Below, in pieces: positions 6,685 through 13,250 of a DNA stretch of 13,250 nucleotides; the first letter of the stretch is position 1, and every line of letters begins with the position of its first letter. A program made the position numbers and the translations under genes. This DNA is from Candidatus Aminicenantota bacterium (GTDB lineage Bacteria > Acidobacteriota > Aminicenantia > Aminicenantales > Aminicenantaceae). A model generated the notes under the pieces. It made no database searches, was not told where the DNA came from, and was given only the letters and a program-made list of their open reading frames with translations. Where the stretch lies: NCBI GenBank assembly GCA_030627155.1, contig DAOUSP010000018.1, positions 1 to 13,250 of the forward strand, given 5' to 3'.

Positions 6685-8604
6685 CTACATTCTTTCTGGT
6701 TGTGGAATCCCCATGAGAAAAAGCGCTCTTTTGAGGATTTCCTGAATATAATGAATAGTAAAAATACGAATGTTTCTCAAATCCTGATTTTTTTCACTCA
6801 GGATGGAATATTTATGGTAGTATGCATTGAATTTTTGGCAAAGAATGAATGTGAATTTGGCAAGGTTTGAAAATTCAAGTGAGCGAATCGAATGGAGAAC
6901 TTCTTCCTCGAATTGTGAGGCATAGAAGATAATTTCCCAGAAGTCGTTTAGTTCCGATTGAGAAAGGGCTTTAAAAGAAATCTCATTGGGTGAGATGTCA
7001 AATGATATTTTCTTTTCTTTTAATTTTCGAAAGATGCTTTGAATGCGAACGAGAGTGTATTGAAGATATGGTCCTGTTTCTCCTTCGAAGCTCAGAGCTT
7101 CTTCAAAATCAAAGATAATAAGAGAATTTCTTGTGAATTTAAGAATGAAATAACGCAGAGCTCCACAGGCAATTTTATGGGCAATATCTATCTTTTGGTC
7201 TTTAGTGAGTTCCGAGTTTCTTTTTTTAACCTCAGTAAAGGCCTTTTGTTCAAGTCTGTCAAGAAGGTCATCTGCTTTGATTCCAAGCCCTTTTCTTCCT
7301 GATACTTCAAGAAAATTCTTTCCTTTGTCTTCATCAGAAATCTGGATTTTTAATTCTTTAAGACTCTTTAGAGAAAGAGCCACCATCTCATAGGAAAAAT
7401 GGATTGATTTTTCTGCCTGGGCATCATATTTCAGAGATTTTAGTCCCTGGACAACGATGTTTTGTAAATACGATTGCCGAGTGTCTATAACATTGTAGAC
7501 CAGGCTTCCGTTGCCAAAACGAGGAACATTGTTTTTTGTAGCCTCTGTTGTTATCCAGATGGGTTTCCCGTTCGTCTGTGTAAAGGGTTCATAATAAAAA
7601 TCTTTTTTTAAAAGGCCAAATTTCCATAGCTGATAAGCAATGTCTTTTCCGACGTAAGTCACTGTTCCGTCAGAGCGAACTATTATTTTTTCTTTTTCGG
7701 GGGCATCTTCAAGCTTCATCACCCAGCAACCTTTGTTAACTCCATCTGTTATATAGACGATGACGTTTTTTTTCTTGAGCAGTTCAAATGCTTTTTCCCA
7801 GAATTTTAGTTTTATAATGGTGCTTTCACATGGCAGAACGTCATAAGTGACGTCTATTCTTTCCATTGTTTTAAGATGCGCTCTAAGAATATTGCGGGAG
7901 ATATAATGGGCTATATCAATTTCGGGGCTTTCGCCTTTTTCGAGTTTTTTTAAAATTTCTGCTTTTCTTTCGGTTGATTCAGGATGTTCTTTAAGGTAGG
8001 AGGAAACGCTTGAATAAAGGTCCCAGCAGTAGTAATCAAATTTTCCTGTGATTTTTTTTATGTCGGATAGATTTTTATTTTTGATTTCCATGAATCCAAA
8101 AATTACATCTACAACCTGGACTCCAGTGTCATCTATATAATTTTGGATTTCGACTTTTTCTCCTTTGAACTTCAGGCATCTCACTAATGTATCACCAAGG
8201 ACAGCATTGCGTAAATGCCCAATATGAGCAGCTTTATTGGGGTTGATGTTTGTGTGTTCAACGATGATTTTGTCTTCCTCACAGGATAGCGATGTATTTT
8301 TCAGGGAATCGAGGCGACTATTTAGAAATTGGCTTTTATTTAAAAAAAGGTTTATGTAGCCCGGTCCTGCCACTTCGGCTCTATCTACTCCTTGGATGTT
8401 AGACAGCCGTGGAACAATTTCCTGTGCAATTTCTCGCGGCTTTTTTTTAAGCTCTTTGGCTAAGTGGAATGGAAAGGTTAAGGCCAGATCTCCCATTTTT
8501 AAATCTGGAGTGTAAGCCATCTCTAAAAGAGAATGATTCACAGGGTAATCGTGCTTTAGCAGTTGATATATTTTCTCTTTTAAATACTTTTTGAGTGTTA
8601 TCAT
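6685..8604 (-). CDS. argS: arginine--tRNA ligase
   Basis: This class I aminoacyl-tRNA synthetase attaches arginine to tRNA-Arg in the cytosol. The N-terminal tRNA-binding domain covers about residues 1-90 and includes the PGYINLFL stretch. The catalytic domain carries HTNINPNKAAHIGHLRN, with HIGH at 127-130, then NYIDDTGVQ. The KMSKS loop is replaced by SGRKGLGIKADDLLD (435-449), which is normal for many ArgRS enzymes. The DALR anticodon-binding domain starts near GPYLQYTLVR (511-520) and runs to the C-terminus. At 639 residues it is longer than the usual 550-600, mainly through a charged segment after the IDDTG motif (about 171-235). The start ATG has no Shine-Dalgarno sequence but lies a few bases after a strong -10 box. 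It is the first gene of the minus-strand operon and diverges from gcvT. Confidence 0.96.
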   Translation of the reverse strand: MITLKKYLKEKIYQLLKHDYPVNHSLLEMAYTPDLKMGDLALTFPFHLAKELKKKPREIAQEIVPRLSNIQGVDRAEVAGPGYINLFLNKSQFLNSRLDSLKNTSLSCEEDKIIVEHTNINPNKAAHIGHLRNAVLGDTLVRCLKFKGEKVEIQNYIDDTGVQVVDVIFGFMEIKNKNLSDIKKITGKFDYYCWDLYSSVSSYLKEHPESTERKAEILKKLEKGESPEIDIAHYISRNILRAHLKTMERIDVTYDVLPCESTIIKLKFWEKAFELLKKKNVIVYITDGVNKGCWVMKLEDAPEKEKIIVRSDGTVTYVGKDIAYQLWKFGLLKKDFYYEPFTQTNGKPIWITTEATKNNVPRFGNGSLVYNVIDTRQSYLQNIVVQGLKSLKYDAQAEKSIHFSYEMVALSLKSLKELKIQISDEDKGKNFLEVSGRKGLGIKADDLLDRLEQKAFTEVKKRNSELTKDQKIDIAHKIACGALRYFILKFTRNSLIIFDFEEALSFEGETGPYLQYTLVRIQSIFRKLKEKKISFDISPNEISFKALSQSELNDFWEIIFYASQFEEEVLHSIRSLEFSNLAKFTFILCQKFNAYYHKYSILSEKNQDLRNIRIFTIHYIQEILKRALFLMGIPQPERM

Positions 8605-8617
8605 TTTTGGTTTATTA

Positions 8618-8645
8618 ATTATAACAAATTTTAAGATGAGGGCAA
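8618..8645 (-). promoter_or_regulatory. predicted sigma70-type promoter for argS and the exporter operon
   Basis: On the minus strand a TTGCCC box (8645-8640) and a perfect TATAAT (8623-8618) are separated by 16 bases. A start site about 7 bases after the -10 would fall near 8611, leaving only about 6 bases before the argS ATG at 8604. The short leader fits the lack of a ribosome binding site there. The -35 match is partial and the prediction is from sequence only. Confidence 0.55.
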
Positions 8646-8703
8646 GAGTTAATCTGGGTTTTTAAGATAAATTTCCCTTGCATCAACAGGTGTTATATGG
8701 TAG

Positions 8704-8724
8704 TAGAATAAATTTAAAGAAGGA
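8704..8724 (+). promoter_or_regulatory. possible -10 box and ribosome binding site of gcvT
   Basis: TAGAAT at 8704-8709 is one base from the consensus -10. AAGGA at 8720-8724 stands 5 bases before the gcvT ATG. No good -35 is seen at 16-18 bases; TTGCAT at 8678-8683 resembles one but is 20 bases away. The ribosome site is convincing and the promoter is tentative. The 125-base divergent region is mostly filled by these two promoters, and I see no glycine riboswitch-like fold in it. Confidence 0.35.
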
Positions 8725-8729
8725 TTAAC

Positions 8730-9698
8730 ATGAAAAGGACTCGATTAAACCTAACACATAAGAAACTTGGTGCAAAAATGATAGAGTTTTTCGGCTGGGA
8801 AATGCCAGTTGAGTATTCTGGGCTGATTCATGAACATATAGCTGTCCGTACTAAAGCAGGCCTTTTTGACGTTAGCCATATGGGGGAGATCCTGATTACA
8901 GGAAAAGATGCTCTTGATTTTGTTCAGTATCTAACACCAAACAATGCCGCACGTTTAACACCAAGAAAAGTCCAATACTCTGCTTTGACAACACCTGAAG
9001 GGACTTTTGTTGACGACCTTTTAGTGTATTACTTGGAAGAAAACATCTATTTTCTTGTAGTTAACGCCTCTAATAGTGATAAGGATTATGAATGGATTCT
9101 AAACCACAAGAATGGTTTTGATGTCAAAGTTGAAAACCAAAGCAGCGGTTATTCTCAGATTGCTTTCCAGGGTCCTTTAGCTTTTGGTATTTTGAAACCG
9201 CTGACTGAGGTCAATTTGGAACAGATGAATTCATTTACTTCAAACTGGACACATGTAGCAGGCGAGGAGGCCTTGATTTCACGAACGGGTTATACTGGGG
9301 AAGATGGGTTTGAAATCTACACTCTTTCCAAAAATCCAGAGAAAATTTGGAATGCAATATTAGAACAAGGAAAAGATGAGGGGATTATTCCTGTCGGCTT
9401 GGGTGCCAGGGACACTCTCCGGTTAGAAGCCACACTGATGTTGTATGGAAATGATATTGATGAGACTACAACGGTTTTAGAGGCAGGTTTAGGATGGATT
9501 GTAAAATTTAAGAAAGGGGACTTTCTTGGAAGAGATGTCCTTCTCAGACAGAAAGAGGAAGGAATTAAGAGAAGAATCGTTGGGTTTGAGATGATAGAAA
9601 GAGGAATTCCGAGGCCACATTACCCCGTGTTTATTGGAGATGAAAAAATTTCTCAAGTGACATCTGGCACTTTTTCTCCTTGTTTAAAAAAGGTATAG
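8730..9698 (+). CDS. gcvT: aminomethyltransferase, glycine cleavage T protein (frame interrupted near 3' end)
   Basis: The T protein takes the aminomethyl group from lipoylated GcvH, transfers the carbon to THF as 5,10-methylene-THF and releases ammonia. Clear family marks are LGAKMIEFFGWEMPVEY near the N-terminus, LFDVSHMGEI (45-54), GTFVDDLLVYY with the catalytic-type Asp at 95/96, LVVNASN, ISRTGYTGEDGFE and GLGARDTLRLEA. The start ATG has AAGGA 5 bases before it. The frame ends at TAG 9696-9698 after 322 codons, just past the conserved SGTFSP segment. Full-length GcvT is about 360-370 residues, and the missing end is encoded in the -1 frame at 9692-9820. The switch site is the A6 run at 9686-9691. 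So this is either a frameshifted gene, a recoded gene, or a sequence with one A lost; read across the shift it would be 363 residues. Confidence 0.93.
   Translation: MKRTRLNLTHKKLGAKMIEFFGWEMPVEYSGLIHEHIAVRTKAGLFDVSHMGEILITGKDALDFVQYLTPNNAARLTPRKVQYSALTTPEGTFVDDLLVYYLEENIYFLVVNASNSDKDYEWILNHKNGFDVKVENQSSGYSQIAFQGPLAFGILKPLTEVNLEQMNSFTSNWTHVAGEEALISRTGYTGEDGFEIYTLSKNPEKIWNAILEQGKDEGIIPVGLGARDTLRLEATLMLYGNDIDETTTVLEAGLGWIVKFKKGDFLGRDVLLRQKEEGIKRRIVGFEMIERGIPRPHYPVFIGDEKISQVTSGTFSPCLKKV
9684..9698 (+). other. candidate -1 frameshift site in gcvT (A AAA AAG then TAG)
   Basis: The zero-frame codons are TTA AAA AAG GTA TAG. They contain the heptamer A AAA AAG (9686-9692), the same slippery sequence and phase used in E. 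coli dnaX, and the overlapping U UUA AAA (9683-9689), which is also slippery. A one-base backward slip after AAG continues as GGT ATA GGC, giving Leu-Lys-Lys-Gly-Ile-Gly, the expected GcvT sequence. A small stem is possible just downstream (9692-9699 with 9705-9708 and 9711-9714, with a two-base bulge). It lies closer than the usual 5-9 base spacer, and no upstream Shine-Dalgarno-like stimulator is seen. A lost A in the run explains the same data. Confidence 0.5.
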
Positions 9699-9820
9699 GC
9701 CTGACCTATTTACCGATAGAATATACAGAAATTGGCACAATGATTGATATCGGGATTAGAGATAAAAAAATCAAAGCTCAGGTCGTTCCTCTCCCTTTTT
9801 ATAAGAGAATAAAAGAATAA
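9692..9820 (+). other. gcvT: out-of-frame C-terminal segment of gcvT
   Basis: This is the -1-frame continuation of gcvT: 42 codons and a TAA at 9818-9820. It reads GIGLTYLPIEY, then GTMIDIGIRDKKIKAQVV, then PLPFYKRIKE. This matches the conserved end of the T protein (the pattern IG.A.V....G....V.IR.K...A.VV.LPFYKR), which closes the C-terminal beta-barrel. The frame has no stop inside it and keeps the family pattern through to its end, so either it is still translated or the shift is very recent or artefactual. It ends 70 bases before gcvH. Confidence 0.85.
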
Positions 9821-9890
9821 ATCTGAATTTTTATTTTTTTAATTGAAATATTTCATGCATTACTTTAAAAAATAGAGGAGGATAAATAAT

Positions 9891-10277
9891 ATGTATCCAG
9901 ATAATTTTTATTACACAAAAGACCACGAATGGGTTAGAATCGAAGGAGATAAAGGAACGATTGGAATTACAGATTTTGCACAGAAACAGTTAGGCGATGT
10001 AGTTTATGTAGAACTTCCTGCTGTCGGAACTAACTTGGAATTCCACCAGACAATTGGTGTGGTAGAATCTGTGAAAGCTGTTTCTGATGTTTATTCTCCT
10101 ATCTCTGGTGAAGTTGTAGCAGTAAATACAGAGCTTAATGATTCACCCGAGCTTCTGAATGAAGATCCTCATGGAAAAGGATGGATGATTCAAATAAAGA
10201 TTAGAGATGATTCAGAATTACAGAAACTGATGACTGTTGAAGAATATGAAAAATTCCTTGAAGGCCTGGAAGAATAG
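9891..10277 (+). CDS. gcvH: glycine cleavage system H protein
   Basis: GcvH is a small lipoyl carrier that shuttles the aminomethyl group between the P and T proteins and is reoxidised by lipoamide dehydrogenase. Its 128 residues are the normal family length. The lipoylated lysine is K62 in GVVESVKAVSDVYSP, the family motif. YYTKDHEWVR at the N-terminus and GKGWMIQIKI near the C-terminus are also typical. GAGGAGG (9875-9881) lies 9 bases before the ATG. The 70-base gap after the gcvT tail contains a 12-base AT-rich palindrome (TGAAATATTTCA, 9844-9855) but no terminator. The protein needs a lipoylation enzyme that is not encoded here. Confidence 0.97.
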   Translation: MYPDNFYYTKDHEWVRIEGDKGTIGITDFAQKQLGDVVYVELPAVGTNLEFHQTIGVVESVKAVSDVYSPISGEVVAVNTELNDSPELLNEDPHGKGWMIQIKIRDDSELQKLMTVEEYEKFLEGLEE

Positions 10278-10280
10278 TCT

Positions 10281-10319
10281 GATTTTCAAAAAATGATGAA
10301 AAGGATTTTCAAAAAATGA
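10281..10319 (+). repeat. 16-bp direct repeat ending in the gcvPA start codon
   Basis: GATTTTCAAAAAATGA occurs perfectly at 10281-10296 and 10304-10319, 23 bases apart. The second copy contains the gcvPA ATG (10316-10318). The first copy contains an ATG (10293) that opens an 8-codon frame ending in TGA at 10317-10319, overlapping the gcvPA ATG. Between the copies lies AAAAGG, the likely ribosome binding site of gcvPA, about 10 bases before its ATG. It looks like a local tandem duplication of the start region. Confidence 0.7.
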
Positions 10320-11668
10320 GATATATCTCCCTTGGGGGTAAAGACAAGAAGGATATACTCAAGAAGATTGGCGTTTCCTCTGTTGAAGAGCTGTTTAGCA
10401 CGATTCCAAAGGATGTCAGATTAAAAGAAAAATTGCGTATTCCTGAAGCATTATCAGAACCTGAACTGATTAGACGGTTCGAAGAAATTGCAAATAAAAA
10501 TTCGTGTGAAGATTATATCTGCTTTTTAGGAGCCGGTGCTTATGCTCACTTCATCCCTTCTGTTGTAGACTACCTCAGTTCGAGAGGAGAATTTGTAACA
10601 CCCTATACTCCTTATCAGCCAGAAGTGAGTCAAGGGACACTTCAGGCCATCTTTGAATTTCAGACACTTATTTGCCAACTTACAGGAATGGATATTGCAA
10701 ATGCTTCCCTCTATGATGGAGCTTCTGGAGCAGCAGAGGCGATTCTGATGGCGCATAGAATAAACGGAAAACCAAAATTATTGATGGCAAACACATTACA
10801 CCCGCACTACAAAGATACAATCAGGACATACACAAAAAATTTGGGTCTTGCCATAGAAGAGATTCGGTTCACTGAATCAGGCGCTACAGATTTTTCTGAC
10901 CTTAAGGAAAAACTTGATGAAAATACATCAGCAGTAATAATCCAGTCTCCAAATTTTTTTGGCGTTGTCGAGCAAATTGATGCTGTTTCAGAGCTTACAC
11001 ATAAGAATAAAGCCATGTGTATCGTGGCTGTTGCTGAACCTGTGTCTTTGGGGCTGTTAGAGGCACCAGGTGCACTTAATGCAGATATTGTTGTTGGAGA
11101 AGGGCAATCCTTTGGTATTCCTTTGACTTTCGGTGGGCCTTATGTAGGGTTCATGGCATGTGCAAAAGAATTTATAAGGCAATTTCCAGGCAGAATTGTT
11201 GGGCAGACAAAAGATGTAGATGGAAAAAGAGGGTTTGTTCTTACTCTATCAACCAGAGAGCAGCATATCCGGCGGGAACGTGCGACATCGAACATATGCA
11301 CTAACCAGTCATTGTGTGCATTAAGAGCCACAATTTATTTAGAAGCATTAGGCAAAGAAGGTTTGAAAGAACTTGCCTGGCAGAATATCCAGAAAGCCAA
11401 TTATGCTCTGGACAAACTCAGCATGGTGAAAGGAATCAAACGAAAGTTCACTGGAGATATATTTAACGAATTTGTTCTTGAGTTTGAAAGGCCGTGGCCT
11501 GAATTGGAGACCTACCTAAAGGAAAAAGGCATCATTGGTGGGTTAGGCCTTGATGAATATTACCCAGAGCTTAAGAATTGTGCTTTGTTTTGTGTGATCG
11601 AGATGCATAAGAAAGAAGATATTGATAGACTTTTTGAGTCTTTGAAAGAGGCATTAATACAATCTTAA
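10316..11668 (+). CDS. gcvPA: glycine dehydrogenase (decarboxylating) subunit 1, P-protein alpha
   Basis: This is the N-terminal half of the two-subunit P protein, which decarboxylates glycine and passes the aminomethyl group to GcvH-lipoamide. The 450 residues match the usual length of about 440-450. Family marks are IPEALSEPEL, FLGAGAYAHFIPSVVDYL, TPYTPYQPEVSQGTLQ and LYDGASGAAEA near the N-terminus, then GEGQSFGIPLTFGGPYVGF and TREQHIRRERATSNICTNQ. This subunit is related to the PLP-fold beta subunit but does not carry the cofactor lysine; it forms a heterotetramer with GcvPB. It starts 38 bases after gcvH with AAAAGGA as ribosome site and is followed 22 bases later by gcvPB, so co-translation in equal amounts is likely. 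Confidence 0.96.
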   Translation: MRYISLGGKDKKDILKKIGVSSVEELFSTIPKDVRLKEKLRIPEALSEPELIRRFEEIANKNSCEDYICFLGAGAYAHFIPSVVDYLSSRGEFVTPYTPYQPEVSQGTLQAIFEFQTLICQLTGMDIANASLYDGASGAAEAILMAHRINGKPKLLMANTLHPHYKDTIRTYTKNLGLAIEEIRFTESGATDFSDLKEKLDENTSAVIIQSPNFFGVVEQIDAVSELTHKNKAMCIVAVAEPVSLGLLEAPGALNADIVVGEGQSFGIPLTFGGPYVGFMACAKEFIRQFPGRIVGQTKDVDGKRGFVLTLSTREQHIRRERATSNICTNQSLCALRATIYLEALGKEGLKELAWQNIQKANYALDKLSMVKGIKRKFTGDIFNEFVLEFERPWPELETYLKEKGIIGGLGLDEYYPELKNCALFCVIEMHKKEDIDRLFESLKEALIQS

Positions 11669-11690
11669 TGTCTAAGAAAAAGGGTGAAAA

Positions 11691-13157
11691 ATGTTACGAG
11701 AACCATTAATCTTTGAAATAAGCAGTGAAGGAAAATCAGCTTTTTCCCTTCCAAAAATAGATGTTCCGGTAAAGGAAGATATCCTTAAGAATCTTCCTGT
11801 AAGGAAAGAAATCACTGGCTTCCCTCAAGTGTCTGAGCCAGAGCTTGTGCGCCACTTCACAAGACTTTCAAGGACGAATTATTGTGTGGACGAAGGGTTT
11901 TATCCACTTGGCTCATGCACGATGAAATATAACCCGAAAGTGAACGAAAAAATTGCTAATAATCATAAATTTCTTTCTTCGCACCCTTTTTCTCCGATCG
12001 ATTTAGTTCAGGGAAATCTTGAAATCTTGAAAATGACAGAAGAACTTCTTGTAGAAATTACAGGAATGGATGCATTCACTCTTCAGCCGTCTGCAGGCGC
12101 ACAGGGTGAGTTAGTAGGAATGATGCTTATCCGTGCACTTCATGAAGAAAAAGGAGACCCGCGGAAGATTGTCCTGATTCCTGATTCTGCTCATGGAACT
12201 AATCCTTCGAGTGCTCACATATGCGGGTATAAGGTGCAAGAAATCAAGTCGAACAAAAGTGGCACTGTGGATTTAGCAGATTTATCGAATGCTATGACAG
12301 AAGATGTTGCCGCCTTGATGATAACAAATCCGAATACTCTGGGTGTTTTTGAGTTTGATATCAAAAAAATCGCTAAAATCGTTCATGCAAAAGGCGGATT
12401 TATTTATATGGATGGAGCTAACATGAATGCCTTGGTCGGAAAATGCAGGCCTGGAGATATGGATGTGGATGTGATTCATCTTAATTTGCATAAGACGTTT
12501 TCAACCCCACATGGCGGTGGCGGTCCTGGTTCAGGGCCTGTAGGCGTTAAGAAGGAATTAATTCCTTACCTTCCTGTCCCATTGGTGGAAAAAGGAGAGA
12601 AAGGATACTTCCTTGATTTCGACCGGCCTAAAAGCATTGGGCGTATCCGGAGTTTCTATGGAAACTTCCAGGTGGTTGCTAAAGCATTGGCCTATGTTTT
12701 ATCTTTGGGCCATGAAGGACTGAAGGAGACGTCAGAGATTGCGGTTTTGAATTCTAATTATATACGGAAATGCCTTGAGGAAGACTTTCATTTGGAATAT
12801 GAAACACCGACATTACACGAGTGTGTTTTTTCAGATAAATTTCAAAAAGTACATGGAATTACAAATCTCGATATCGCAAAAAGACTCATTGATTATGGAG
12901 TTCACCCTCCAACAATGTCTTTTCCTCTTATTGTGCATGGTGCCCTGATGGTAGAGCCAACAGAAACAGAAAGCAAAAGAGACCTTGATATTTTCGTAGA
13001 TGCGATGAAAAAGATTGCCCAGGAAGCGAAGACAAATCCAAATGTTTTAAAAGGAGCCCCGCATGAGACGTATGTGCGGCGGCTCGATGAAACTGGAGCA
13101 GCAAAGAATCCGGTTTTAAAATGGGAGGGAACGGCAGCCCAAAACGAAAAAGATTAA
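11691..13157 (+). CDS. gcvPB: glycine dehydrogenase (decarboxylating) subunit 2, P-protein beta
   Basis: This is the PLP-binding half of the P protein, 488 residues, the usual length for the family. The cofactor lysine is K268 in LNLHKTFSTPHGGGGPGSGP. Other marks are FYPLGSCTMKYNPK (70-83), LQPSAGAQGEL, IPDSAHGTNPSSA, MITNPNTLGVFE and YMDGANMNALVG, all expected in the active site. It pairs with GcvPA encoded just upstream; split P proteins occur in Firmicutes, Thermotogae, archaea and several candidate phyla, unlike the single-chain form of E. coli. A weak AGGG ribosome site precedes the ATG. The C-terminus is a lysine- and alanine-rich tail. It is followed after 25 bases by glyQ, with no terminator. 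Confidence 0.97.
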   Translation: MLREPLIFEISSEGKSAFSLPKIDVPVKEDILKNLPVRKEITGFPQVSEPELVRHFTRLSRTNYCVDEGFYPLGSCTMKYNPKVNEKIANNHKFLSSHPFSPIDLVQGNLEILKMTEELLVEITGMDAFTLQPSAGAQGELVGMMLIRALHEEKGDPRKIVLIPDSAHGTNPSSAHICGYKVQEIKSNKSGTVDLADLSNAMTEDVAALMITNPNTLGVFEFDIKKIAKIVHAKGGFIYMDGANMNALVGKCRPGDMDVDVIHLNLHKTFSTPHGGGGPGSGPVGVKKELIPYLPVPLVEKGEKGYFLDFDRPKSIGRIRSFYGNFQVVAKALAYVLSLGHEGLKETSEIAVLNSNYIRKCLEEDFHLEYETPTLHECVFSDKFQKVHGITNLDIAKRLIDYGVHPPTMSFPLIVHGALMVEPTETESKRDLDIFVDAMKKIAQEAKTNPNVLKGAPHETYVRRLDETGAAKNPVLKWEGTAAQNEKD

Positions 13158-13182
13158 GAGGCAAACCGTTTTTAAATAAAAA

Positions 13183-13250
13183 ATGTCTATTCAAGATCTT
13201 ATCATGAATCTCAACCGGTTTTGGGCTGAGCAAGGATGTTATATAGCCCA
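13183..13250 (+). CDS. glyQ: glycyl-tRNA synthetase alpha subunit, N-terminal fragment
   Basis: This is an ATG-started frame cut by the right edge after 22 full codons. Its start MSIQDLIMNLNRFWAEQGCY matches the opening of GlyQ, whose pattern is (F/I)Q(D/E)-(I/L)I-L-RFWA-QGC, normally followed by QPYD. GlyQ with GlyS forms the alpha2beta2 enzyme that charges tRNA-Gly. No Shine-Dalgarno sequence is visible within 15 bases of the ATG (the preceding bases are mostly T and A), so translation may rely on coupling to gcvPB. Only the first residues can be judged, but the motif is highly distinctive. Confidence 0.88.
   Translation, partial: MSIQDLIMNLNRFWAEQGCYIA

Noticed and set aside
8605..8729. 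Glycine riboswitch in front of the gcv operon.
   Set aside because: The space is 125 bases, shared with the divergent argS promoter. I see no paired aptamer-like stems with the usual conserved purine-rich junctions.
9696..9704. Read-through of the gcvT TAG (for example as pyrrolysine).
   Set aside because: The zero frame meets TGA at 9702-9704 after a single codon (GCC), and the conserved C-terminus lies in the -1 frame, so read-through cannot restore the protein.
9844..9855. Palindrome TGAAATATTTCA as a terminator or operator between gcvT and gcvH.
   Set aside because: It is pure AT except for one G and one C, has no T-run following it, and lies within a putative operon. An operator role cannot be supported from a single copy.

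Overview
This 13.25 kb window is a dense, AT-rich bacterial chromosomal segment with two divergent gene blocks that share a 125-bp promoter region at about 8605-8729. No mobile element, CRISPR array, tRNA or rRNA was seen, and no stretch longer than 300 bases lacks a gene. The gene set suggests a Gram-negative-type or candidate-phylum bacterium. It has a two-subunit glycine decarboxylase, an alpha-type (alpha2beta2) glycyl-tRNA synthetase, and an ABC exporter with GldG-like and DUF4340 partners. That exporter set is common in Acidobacteriota/Aminicenantes-like, deltaproteobacterial and Bacteroidota genomes. This placement is inference; no rRNA or marker tree is available.

Left block, minus strand, read from 8604 down to 204: argS, ABC ATPase, ABC-2 permease, GldG-family membrane protein, DUF4340 protein, then a fused homocysteine S-methyltransferase/methylenetetrahydrofolate reductase. 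Gaps are 18 bp or less, and two junctions are ATGA overlaps, so this looks like one operon. It is probably driven by a TTGCCC-16-TATAAT promoter only a few bases in front of the argS ATG. The last 50 codons of an unidentified plus-strand gene lie at 2-151 and converge on this operon.

Right block, plus strand, 8730 to the window end: gcvT, gcvH, gcvPA, gcvPB and the start of glyQ. This supplies the glycine cleavage T, H and P proteins, followed by the enzyme that charges tRNA with glycine. The lipoamide dehydrogenase (L protein) is not in the window. Glycine cleavage makes 5,10-methylene-THF, and the MTHFR half of the fusion enzyme at the far end of the left block can reduce this to 5-methyl-THF, so the two blocks are linked by one-carbon metabolism.

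The most notable observation is in gcvT. The frame stops after 322 codons, but the missing conserved C-terminus of about 42 residues continues without interruption in the -1 frame (9692-9820). The switch falls exactly on TTTAAAAAAG, which contains the classic -1 slippery heptamer A AAA AAG in the correct phase, followed one codon later by TAG. A -1 shift there would give a 363-residue protein of normal GcvT length. A one-base deletion or assembly error in the A6 run gives the same picture, and the sequence alone cannot separate these. Other points of interest are three DUF4340-type modules in one protein, a C8 tract inside that gene, a nearly leaderless argS promoter, and a 16-bp direct repeat that ends in the gcvPA start codon.
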